NCBI GenBank assembly: GCA_030526455.1
Contig: JAUNCU010000130.1
Coordinates: 1 to 8,150 of the forward strand
Direction: 5' to 3'
Source: Bacteroidales bacterium
GTDB lineage: Bacteria; Bacteroidota; Bacteroidia; Bacteroidales; Muribaculaceae
Length of the DNA: 8,150 bases
Every line of letters starts with the position of its first letter. The first letter of the stretch is position 1. The notes under the pieces were generated by a model. The model worked only from the letters and a program-made list of their open reading frames with translations. It searched no databases and was not told where the DNA came from. Below are positions 1 through 5,663 of the stretch, one piece after another. The position numbers were made by a program, and so were the translations under genes.

Positions 1-27
1 TCCGCTGCATACCTGCCTACACACATC

Positions 28-45
28 CAATCCCTAGCGGGATTG
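28..45. other. Short hairpin near the left edge
   Basis: A 7-bp perfect inverted repeat (CAATCCC at 28-34, GGGATTG at 39-45) closes a TAGC tetraloop. No T tract follows on either strand, so it is not a clear terminator. Positions 1-118 show no convincing gene. On the plus strand, frame 2 stops at 35-37, frame 3 at 60-62 and frame 1 at 148-150. Any of these could be the tail of a gene entering from the left, but nothing in the residues allows recognition. It may be a chance palindrome. Confidence 0.25.
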
Positions 46-118
46 CGCCGCCTCTTCCTTGAATTCATCCCTTGTATTTTTCCACTGATCCTTAATCACC
101 CATACACCCCATCACATC

Positions 119-183
119 AAGCAGCCCGGGCTTGTTACTGTTTTTGGTAACGCGCCCGGGCTGCTTGGTTTTTATATATTTTT
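119..183 (+). terminator. Strong intrinsic terminator, plus-strand orientation
   Basis: A 13-bp perfect GC-rich stem (119-131 with 154-166, core CAGCCCGGGC) is continued inside the loop by a second pairing, GTTAC 134-138 with GTAAC 147-151. A T-rich stretch follows at 169-183. The T tract lies only on the plus-strand side; reading leftward from rimO there is no U tract after the stem. It therefore best serves a plus-strand gene lying left of the window. It may still impede transcripts leaving rimO. Confidence 0.75.
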
Positions 184-201
184 GGTGGCAAAAGGTGGTA
201 A

Positions 202-1503
202 CTATACCACCTTTCCGAAGAGTTCGAATGCTGTGGCGGAGGTGATTTCCACCTGGTAGAAGTTGCCGATTTCCAGTTCGGGGGCATCCTCTACGGGGAT
301 GAGCACTTCTGGGTCCACTTCTGGCGAATCCCACTCGGTGCGGGCTGAGTAGTACATGTCGTCGACGCTGTCGATCACCACCTTCAGCACTTTGCCCACT
401 TTCTCTTCTTGGATTTCGGCCGAAATCTGTTCTTGCAGATTCATGATTTCGTCGAGGCGGGCGGCTTTCACGTTGTCGTCGATGTCGTCGGCATATTGTT
501 TGGCGGCGAATGTGCCTTCCTCCTCGCTATAGGAGAAGGCGCCCATGCGCTCAAATCGCATTTCCTTCACGAAACTTACCAAATCCTGGTATTCCTCTTC
601 GCCTTCGCCGGGGAATCCCACCATGAGCGTGGTGCGCAGGTGGATGCCAGGCACCTCCTTGCGTATGCGCTCAATCAACTCGATGGTTTCCTGCTTGGTG
701 ATGTGGCGCTGCATGTTGCTTAGCACCTTGTCGCTAGAGTGCTGGAGCGCAATGTCGAGGTATTTGCACACATTCTCGTGCTTCGCCATCACGGGGAGCA
801 ACTCGTAGGGGAACTGGGTGGGGTAGGCGTAATGGAGGCGAATCCATTCCACGCCCTCAATTTGCGCCATCTTGTCGACCAGTTCGGGCAGCATCATTTT
901 GCCGTAGAGGTCGAGGCCGTACGACGAGAGGTCTTGCGCTATCACATTAAATTCCTTCACGCCCTGCTCGGCCAGGTGCTTCACCTCGCTCAGCAGTTCG
1001 TCCATAGGTACCGACTTGTGGCGGCCCGTGATGAGCGGAATGGCGCAGAAGGCACAGAAGCGGTTGCATCCCTCCGAGATTTTCAGGTAGGCGTAATGCT
1101 TGGGAGTGGTGAGGTATCGCTCGCTCGAGAGCGACTCGTTGTAACTCTTCCCAAGGTCGGCCAGCATCTCTTTCCAGTTGAATTTGCCGTAGAATTTGTC
1201 AACTTCGGGCAATTCCTCGGTGAGTTGAGCGAGGAAGCGTTCGGCGAGGCATCCCATCACGAAGAGTTTCTTGATTTTTCCCGCCTTCTTGGCTTCGCCT
1301 AGTTGGAGAATCATCTCGATGGATTCCTCTTGCGCATCGCGAATGAAGCCGCAGGTGTTCACCACCACGATTTCGCCGTCCACGCGGCTGGGGTTGTGCT
1401 CCACGCTGTAGCCGCTAGCCTGGAATTGACGAATCAGGTGCTCCGAATCCACTAGATTCTTAGAGCACCCGAGCGATATAATGTCTACTTTATTTTTACG
1501 CAT
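202..1503 (-). CDS. rimO: Ribosomal protein S12 methylthiotransferase RimO
   Basis: Radical-SAM enzyme that adds a methylthio group to the beta-carbon of a conserved aspartate of ribosomal protein S12; cytoplasmic. The 433 residues match the usual family length. The N-terminal UPF0004 domain shows the three cysteines of the auxiliary [4Fe-4S] cluster: C13 in SLGCSKN, C51 in NTCGF and C85 in MGCLAE. The radical-SAM cluster motif CxxxCxxC is C146, C150, C153 in EGCNRFCAFCAIP. A TRAM-like domain occupies about residues 365-433. SLGCSKNLVDSE and LITGRHKS are typical of RimO rather than MiaB. The ATG start lies 9 nt after the ftsY stop, so the two genes are very probably co-transcribed; I see no separate promoter. 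The stop codon is TAG. Function is known from the family and not tested here. Confidence 0.97.
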   Translation of the reverse strand: MRKNKVDIISLGCSKNLVDSEHLIRQFQASGYSVEHNPSRVDGEIVVVNTCGFIRDAQEESIEMILQLGEAKKAGKIKKLFVMGCLAERFLAQLTEELPEVDKFYGKFNWKEMLADLGKSYNESLSSERYLTTPKHYAYLKISEGCNRFCAFCAIPLITGRHKSVPMDELLSEVKHLAEQGVKEFNVIAQDLSSYGLDLYGKMMLPELVDKMAQIEGVEWIRLHYAYPTQFPYELLPVMAKHENVCKYLDIALQHSSDKVLSNMQRHITKQETIELIERIRKEVPGIHLRTTLMVGFPGEGEEEYQDLVSFVKEMRFERMGAFSYSEEEGTFAAKQYADDIDDNVKAARLDEIMNLQEQISAEIQEEKVGKVLKVVIDSVDDMYYSARTEWDSPEVDPEVLIPVEDAPELEIGNFYQVEITSATAFELFGKVV

Positions 1504-1512
1504 AAATTATGG

Positions 1513-2475
1513 TTATGATTCTTTGCCGAAGAGGCTACGCACGAATTCCTGTTTGCGGAAAATCTGCAGATCGGTCATGCCTTCGCCCAAGCCGATGTAC
1601 TTCACCGGAATGTTGAACTGGTCGCTGATGCCAATCACCACGCCACCCTTGGCAGTGCCGTCGAGTTTTGTGATAGCCAGCGCGTTGACCTCGGTGGCGG
1701 CCACGAATTGCTTCGCTTGTTCAAAGGCGTTTTGTCCGGTAGAGCCGTCGAGCACGAGTAGAATCTCGTTAGGAGCCCAGTCGGCCACCTTCTTCATCAC
1801 ATTCTTGATTTTTGTGAGTTCGTTCATCAGGCCCACATTGTTGTGGAGACGGCCTGCGGTGTCGATAATCACCACGTCGGCGCCTTGCGCCACGGCGCTC
1901 TTCACCGTGTCGAACGCCACCGAAGCAGGGTCGGTGCCCATCTTGTGCTTAATCACCGACACGCCCACGCGTTCGCCCCAGCGCTCGAGTTGTTCGTCGG
2001 CAGCGGCGCGGTAGGTATCGGCAGCGCCCAGCACCACCTTGTTGCCGGCCTGAGTGAAGTTGTAGGCCAGTTTGCCGATGGTAGTGGTCTTGCCCACGCC
2101 ATTCACGCCCACCACCATAATCACGTAGGGGCGGCGAGTAGTAGAGATGGTAAAGTCTTCCATCTCGCTGTTATTGTTGTCGGCAAGCATTTGCGAAATC
2201 TCATCGCAGAGCAGGTCGTTGAGTTCGGCGGTGCCCACATATTTGTCGCGAGCCACGCGATCCTGAATTCTCTTGATGATTTTCAGGGTAGTTTCCACGC
2301 CCACGTCGCTGGTGATGAATGCCTCCTCCAGATTGTCGAGCACATCGTCGTCGATTTTTGATTTGCCCGCAATAGCGTGCGCGATTTTACTGAACACACC
2401 CTCCTTGGTTTTCTTCAAACCGTTGTCGAGTGTTTCCTTTTTTTCTCTTGAGAAGAATTTGCTGAAAATGCCCAT
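1513..2475 (-). CDS. ftsY: Signal recognition particle receptor FtsY
   Basis: GTPase receptor that docks the SRP-ribosome complex at the inner membrane for co-translational insertion. The NG domain is complete: a helical N domain at about residues 20-100; G1 P-loop GVNGVGKT (123-130); G2 DTYRAAA (153-159); G3 DTAGR (205-209); G4 TKLDG (269-273); G5 GLGEG (295-299). The 320-residue protein lacks the long acidic A domain of E. coli FtsY. Its N terminus is a short basic/amphipathic segment (MGIFSKFFSREKK) that probably serves for membrane association, as in many Bacteroidota. The ATG start follows a -7 element by about 26 nt, giving a very short leader. It is the first gene of an operon with rimO. 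Upstream lies an LRR-dockerin gene instead of the ribosomal protein genes often found there in relatives. Confidence 0.97.
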   Translation of the reverse strand: MGIFSKFFSREKKETLDNGLKKTKEGVFSKIAHAIAGKSKIDDDVLDNLEEAFITSDVGVETTLKIIKRIQDRVARDKYVGTAELNDLLCDEISQMLADNNNSEMEDFTISTTRRPYVIMVVGVNGVGKTTTIGKLAYNFTQAGNKVVLGAADTYRAAADEQLERWGERVGVSVIKHKMGTDPASVAFDTVKSAVAQGADVVIIDTAGRLHNNVGLMNELTKIKNVMKKVADWAPNEILLVLDGSTGQNAFEQAKQFVAATEVNALAITKLDGTAKGGVVIGISDQFNIPVKYIGLGEGMTDLQIFRKQEFVRSLFGKES

Positions 2476-2501
2476 ATCGTTTTCGTTATTGTTTCAATCT
2501 A

Positions 2502-2509
2502 CAAAGTTA
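2502..2509 (-). promoter_or_regulatory. ftsY promoter, -7 element
   Basis: On the minus strand this reads TAACTTTG, an exact match to the Bacteroidota TAnnTTTG -7 consensus, 26 nt before the ftsY ATG. No exact TTTG (-33) lies at the expected 19-21 bp upstream, so only the -7 box is well supported. Transcription would start near 2495, leaving a leader of about 20 nt. Confidence 0.6.
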
Positions 2510-2577
2510 CAAAAAATAATCGTAAAACCCCTAACAGCTTCAGCCGATTATTGAATTTCTTCCGCCCGCGATTCCAC

Positions 2578-2691
2578 AAAAAAGCCTCATTCAGAAAATC
2601 AACGCTAGTTTTTTTAGCAGTGGCATCCTTTTCGGCGTATCCGCCTTGCTGGAGCGTCCACTTTCCGTTGAGTTTCTGAATGAGGCTTTTA
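2578..2691 (-). terminator. Long inverted repeat acting as terminator of the LRR-dockerin gene
   Basis: An 18-bp perfect inverted repeat (2580-2597 with 2673-2690, core AGCCTCATTCAG) is extended inward, after one A/G mismatch, by six more pairs (2599-2604 with 2666-2671). Together they make a stem of about 25 bp. On the minus strand the second arm runs into a T tract (2583-2578), as expected for an intrinsic terminator downstream of the gene ending at 2733. The central 61 nt is unusually long for a terminator loop and fairly GC-rich. Alternatives are a small MITE-like element, for which I see no clear target duplication, or a structured RNA. Confidence 0.65.
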
Positions 2692-2732
2692 TATGTTGAG
2701 TCTTTTGAGATTTCTCAGAGCAGGGGAGCGTA

Positions 2733-3416
2733 TTAGATGGCTAGCACTTTGTTGATAAGCGCGGTCACGTCGCTCACGTCTATTCGTCCGTTGCCGTCCA
2801 CATCGCACAGGGCATCCTCGTAACTTGCCGTGCCAAGGATGTGGTTCAGCAATGCTGTCACGTCGCTCACGTCAAGTTTGCCATTGCCGTCAAGGTCGCC
2901 AGCCAGCACCTTAGGCTCTTCGCTCAATCCCTTGATGTGGGATGCATATTCCTTCCATCCCAATGCAGCCTTATATGCAGCCACCGATGCATCGGGCACA
3001 TAAATCACAAAATCTTCAGGCAGTCCATCAAAACTTCCCCACGTGTTGTCTCGGGAATACAGATCACACGCTGGAGGAGTGGTGGCGTGACAATATACTT
3101 TGTGCATACTATTACAGTTTTTGAATGCCCAATAAGATATTGTATTCATAGTGGCGGGTATTGTGACAGAAGTCATTGTTTCACATCCCAAGAAGCATTC
3201 ATATCCTATGTATTCAAGCGCAGAAGGCAGCCTCATGTGTCCTTTTATATGACTGCCATCGAGGGCACGCTGGAATAATTTCTTCATGGAATTAGGGAAA
3301 CTTATTGTCTCTAACTGAGGATACAAACCCGAGTATAAAATTGTAGGTGCTTTGCTGAGCACGAGGTAGCCCTTTCCGTCTTCGTATTGATTGCCAATAA
3401 TGTCACAGTCGTTAAA
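2733..3416 (-). CDS. LRR-dockerin protein, C-terminal fragment after the in-frame stop
   Basis: The 227 codons after the TAA have no ATG near their beginning; the first usable start is GTG at 3362. There is no signal peptide, so independent function as a secreted protein is doubtful. The content is coding-like: the rest of the second module, one or two LRR repeats (IPATMNTISYWAFKNC), a cap YVPDASVAAYKAALGW that resembles the cap of the first fragment, and a type I dockerin-like tail. The dockerin has two calcium-binding loops, DLDGNGKLDVSD and DVDGNGRIDVSD, each followed by VTAL. It is best treated as the 3' half of the gene that starts at 4844. Confidence 0.7.
   Translation of the reverse strand, partial: FNDCDIIGNQYEDGKGYLVLSKAPTILYSGLYPQLETISFPNSMKKLFQRALDGSHIKGHMRLPSALEYIGYECFLGCETMTSVTIPATMNTISYWAFKNCNSMHKVYCHATTPPACDLYSRDNTWGSFDGLPEDFVIYVPDASVAAYKAALGWKEYASHIKGLSEEPKVLAGDLDGNGKLDVSDVTALLNHILGTASYEDALCDVDGNGRIDVSDVTALINKVLAI
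2736..2903 (-). other. Dockerin type I-like domain
   Basis: Two F-hand calcium loops of pattern DxDGNGxxDxSD lie 31 residues apart and end almost at the C terminus (INKVLAI). A 17-nt stretch encoding part of DVSDVT is identical in both halves (2764-2780 and 2857-2873). Dockerins bind cohesins in clostridial cellulosomes. In Bacteroidales, dockerin-like tails occur at the ends of secreted LRR proteins and enzymes, where the partner is mostly unknown. No cohesin is visible in the window. Confidence 0.85.
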
Positions 3417-4844
3417 TTATTTTTTTACATCATCACGCCATGGTGTATGTAGAAACGTACCATTGTCGGTTGTATAATGTACCAGATAGTGCTTACACTT
3501 AGTGCAGTAGTAAGGGTTTTCCTGGGTGTATTCGTGCTTGCATGGCTCAATAAAAAGGCGGTCATAGAATGCGTACTTCCAATTTTTATCAGCACGGTAG
3601 GTGCTCAATGCACTTTCAGGCACGTAAAAGCATACATATTGATCATTGAAGCCAATGTTATAAAATGTGGCTGGAGTAGTGTTCTTGAAGTGCACAGTCT
3701 TCACTCCTGTGCACCCAATAAATGATTTTGCTATGTCGTTTACAGATTTTCCAACAATCACGTTTTCAAACCCCGAACAGTTGGCAAATACGCTGTCTCT
3801 GAGTTCGGTGAGTTTGTCTCCGATGCTCAGTGTGCCAGTAAAGCCTGTGCAGTTTTTAAATGCGCGGCTGTCAATTTCAGTAACACTGTTGGGTATTGTA
3901 AGCGCTCCGTGAAGACCAGTGCAATTGTAAAAAGCATAACGTCCAATAGTGGTCAATGAATTTCCCAGCACCAATTCGCTATTAATACTGGTGCAGTTGT
4001 AAAACGCATAATCTCCAATACTAACTAAAGTGTTGGGCATATCCATTTTAATATTTAACTTGGGGCTTCCTTTGAATGCATTCCTTTCAATTGTTACCAA
4101 ACTTTTTGGAATATTGACAGAGGCGAGGAGCGGGCAGTCTGAAAATGCGCCATCTTTTATTGTCTGTACAGAATTCGGGATAACCTGTTCTTCTAAAACG
4201 TAACAATTTCTAAACGCATCTACGCCGATAGTAATCAAAGACTCCGGCAAAACCACAGTCTTGAGCCTTTTGCAATATTCAAAAGCATGATTGGGAATTT
4301 CTGTTATGGATTCAGGTATTGTGATTTTGGTAACATAGTGACAACCGCCAAAGACGAAACTGTCAAGAAAGGTCACAGAGTTTGGCAACACCAATTCCCC
4401 ACCAAGGTTCAAACATGCATAGAATCCGTATCTACCAATTGATTTTAACGTAGAAGGGAATTCGCTAATAGTGGTTAAGCCTGTGCAACACATGAAGGCC
4501 AGGTTGCCTATTGATTCTATCGTCTTTGGGAACTCAAAAGTTTTTAAAGTCTCGACCTCGTTATAGGCTCCTGCACCAATAGCGGTGGGGACGTTATCCA
4601 ATTCTATTATGCCCCTACCATTCTCATAGGTGTTTGAAACAATTGCGGCCTCACCGAATGGCTTTGCCCCCAGAGGTTTAACTATATTTCCATCGGTGGA
4701 AGTGTAGTGTACGAAGTAGTGGTTGCAGAGGGTGCAGTGGGTTTGGTCGTCGGAGTCGTACTGGTGGTTGCACGTGGATTGTGCGCTCATCGGTAGCACG
4801 CTCGCCATGCACAGGAGCACGGCCCATAGTAAAGTTTTTTTCAT
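3417..4844 (-). CDS. LRR (BspA-like) surface protein, N-terminal fragment
   Basis: This is the translatable 475-residue part of the interrupted gene. MKKTLLWAVLLCMASVLPMS is a classic signal peptide with probable cleavage near residues 21-23. A Cys/His cluster follows (C25, H27, C37, C40, H42; spacing CxH...CxxCxH), ending in HYFVHYT. About a dozen LRR_5-type repeats run from about 85 to 390, with the pattern IPxSVxxIGxxAFxxCxxL. A YVPESALSTY cap precedes a second Cys/His cluster (C435, H437, C447, C450, H452). BspA-like LRR proteins are known as secreted or surface proteins involved in binding and adhesion; the ligand here is unknown. Without the downstream part it lacks the dockerin and ends in the charged tail WRDDVKK. 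The LRR body is AT-rich compared with its neighbours. It could still be secreted as a truncated protein. Confidence 0.85.
   Translation of the reverse strand: MKKTLLWAVLLCMASVLPMSAQSTCNHQYDSDDQTHCTLCNHYFVHYTSTDGNIVKPLGAKPFGEAAIVSNTYENGRGIIELDNVPTAIGAGAYNEVETLKTFEFPKTIESIGNLAFMCCTGLTTISEFPSTLKSIGRYGFYACLNLGGELVLPNSVTFLDSFVFGGCHYVTKITIPESITEIPNHAFEYCKRLKTVVLPESLITIGVDAFRNCYVLEEQVIPNSVQTIKDGAFSDCPLLASVNIPKSLVTIERNAFKGSPKLNIKMDMPNTLVSIGDYAFYNCTSINSELVLGNSLTTIGRYAFYNCTGLHGALTIPNSVTEIDSRAFKNCTGFTGTLSIGDKLTELRDSVFANCSGFENVIVGKSVNDIAKSFIGCTGVKTVHFKNTTPATFYNIGFNDQYVCFYVPESALSTYRADKNWKYAFYDRLFIEPCKHEYTQENPYYCTKCKHYLVHYTTDNGTFLHTPWRDDVKK
3555..4592 (-). repeat. BspA-type (LRR_5) leucine-rich repeat array
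   Basis: Roughly twelve degenerate repeats of about 23-25 residues share the pattern IP(x)SVxxIGxxAFxxCxxLxx. Clear examples are IGNLAFMCCTGL, IGRYGFYACLNL, IPNHAFEYCKRL, IGDYAFYNCTSI and IGRYAFYNCTGL. The repeats are similar in protein but diverged in DNA, so they do not look like a recent tandem expansion. Boundaries are approximate. Confidence 0.85.
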
Positions 4845-4989
4845 AATTGCTCTATTTTTTAGGGTTGATATTATTCGGGTTTATAATATTTAGAAAATGA
4901 ATTTGATAAATTGGTTTCTCTACGCGATGGAGAGTGATGCAAGGTTTCAATTCTCAAATGATCATCTAAAAGCGCTCTCCGATACTGTG

Positions 4990-5021
4990 CAAATTTAGGC
5001 AATACTAAGAAGATTATCAAA
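4990..5021 (-). promoter_or_regulatory. Promoter of the LRR-dockerin gene
   Basis: On the minus strand, TTTG (5021-5018), exactly 20 bp, then TAAATTTG (4997-4990) matches the Bacteroidota -33/-7 consensus perfectly. Transcription would start near 4984, giving a leader of about 140 nt before the ATG at 4844. The leader contains complementary GGAGAG/CTCTCC segments (4929-4934 and 4975-4980), but I recognise no known riboswitch. Confidence 0.75.
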
Positions 5022-5037
5022 TCTTTTCCGCTGTTTT

Positions 5038-5069
5038 TTTGATTATCAATGAGTTTTTTACTACTTTCG
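5038..5069 (+). promoter_or_regulatory. Promoter of the small exported protein gene
   Basis: TTTG (5038-5041), 20 bp, then TACTTTCG (5062-5069) differs from TAnnTTTG at one position only. Transcription would start near 5076. This places the upstream ATG at 5049 before the start site and supports the ATG at 5103 as the true start. It lies back to back with the LRR promoter; the two -33 boxes are only 16 bp apart. Confidence 0.65.
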
Positions 5070-5102
5070 TGGCATCATCTATTTATTTTTAACTCAGTTG
5101 CG

Positions 5103-5558
5103 ATGCGAAACTTCTTTTTTAAACGTAGTGTTATGATTTGTATTTTAGTGTTTTGCATATCCATGGCTATCCTTCACTGCTACAGCCGCTCGAAGGTGGC
5201 GCCTGTTGCTCCGCAGCCCGATCACAGGATAGAATTTTATCCTGAGAGCGATGGCTTCGCCCAGCAAGATACCACCTTGAAAGTGAATCGGGGCGAAACC
5301 ATTTACATCTATGCCTCCATTCATCCTTCCACGGGGAAAACTGCTCGCTTCGAATACGACCCCGAATGCTTCGAAGGCTCCACCCGCACCGTTCTTGACA
5401 ACCCTAAGGCAGCCAACAGTGTGGAATGCGGCGGCGATCGGGGTAAGAGCGTGCAGGCGTTGCGTGCCATCAAGTGCGGCACCCACCAAGTGACCTGCAT
5501 CCAGCGGTTTCAAGGCACCGTTACTGCGCAGCGCACCTACACTATCGTAGTGAAATAA
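5103..5558 (+). CDS. Small exported or membrane-anchored protein, possible chagasin-like (I42) domain
   Basis: The 151 residues start at the second in-frame ATG, chosen because the promoter at 5038-5069 overlaps the first (5049). MRNFFFKRS is followed by a hydrophobic segment (about 10-25), either an uncleaved anchor or a signal peptide. C26 is preceded by ILH, which is not a canonical lipobox. A short P/A linker leads to a beta-rich domain (42-151) with four cysteines (C89, C109, C125, C132). Faint resemblance to protease inhibitor family I42: VNRGETIYIYASIHPSTG recalls the conserved strand plus NPTTG loop, ECGGDRG recalls the GxGG loop, and GTHQVTCIQRFQG...YTIVV recalls the last strands. 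The usual RPW motif is missing. The fold assignment is inference; another Ig-like domain is equally possible. Its cellular target is unknown. Confidence 0.7.
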   Translation: MRNFFFKRSVMICILVFCISMAILHCYSRSKVAPVAPQPDHRIEFYPESDGFAQQDTTLKVNRGETIYIYASIHPSTGKTARFEYDPECFEGSTRTVLDNPKAANSVECGGDRGKSVQALRAIKCGTHQVTCIQRFQGTVTAQRTYTIVVK

Positions 5559-5612
5559 TAGCCCGCCGGCACCGAAAAAACAGTAATATCAAGGCAGATG
5601 CAGCCCTCGCTT

Positions 5613-5644
5613 TTTGCGGCTTTGGAATTATTATTGTAATTTTG
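5613..5644 (+). promoter_or_regulatory. Promoter of the tgt-lptF/G operon
   Basis: TTTG (5613-5616), 20 bp, then TAATTTTG (5637-5644) is an exact Bacteroidota -33/-7 pair. The start site would lie near 5651, giving a leader of about 13 nt before the tgt ATG at 5664. A second TTTG at 5621 is too close (12 bp) to be the -33 box. Confidence 0.75.
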
Positions 5645-5663
5645 TGAGTAAATTACACGAATT

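Larger units (their letters stand above)
2733..4844 (-). pseudogene. Secreted BspA-like LRR protein with C-terminal dockerin, broken by an in-frame stop
   Basis: The two reading frames 4844-3417 and 3416-2733 are the same frame, separated only by a TAA at 3419-3417. Read through, they give 703 codons in this order: signal peptide (1-22), Cys/His module (25-50), BspA-type LRRs (about 85-430), second Cys/His module (435-460), a further LRR stretch, and a dockerin (about 648-703). The second module continues across the stop: CDIIGNQYEDGKGY downstream aligns with AAIVSNTYENGRGI in the first module. The stop (codon 476) falls opposite P62, between conserved K and F. Other genes here also end in TAA, so reassignment is unlikely. 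Most simply this is a recent nonsense mutation. Sequencing error is possible, but a length error in the adjacent 7-A run would have shifted the frame, and the frame is unchanged. A minus-strand promoter (4990-5021) and terminator (2578-2691) bracket the whole. Confidence 0.8.

Noticed and set aside
739..1302. Long open frame on the plus strand opposite rimO
   Set aside because: It lies fully antisense to a clear RimO gene, its translation has no recognisable domain, and it is explained by codon bias in the GC-rich real frame.
3417..3419. TAA reassigned to an amino acid or routinely read through
   Set aside because: ftsY, tgt, the permease, the small exported protein and the dockerin end itself all use TAA as the normal stop, and no recoding structure was recognised.
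3417..3426. Homopolymer sequencing slip or programmed frameshift at the 7-A run as the cause of the split gene
   Set aside because: The reading frame is the same before and after the stop, so a one-base length change would not restore the protein. A substitution is the simpler cause.
5049..5102. Upstream ATG start for the small exported protein
   Set aside because: It falls inside the predicted promoter (between the -33 and -7 boxes), before the transcription start. The ATG at 5103 gives a normal basic N terminus followed by a hydrophobic segment.
5559..5612. Terminator after the small exported protein gene
   Set aside because: There is a GCCGGC palindrome and a short A run, but no stem followed by a T tract on the plus strand.
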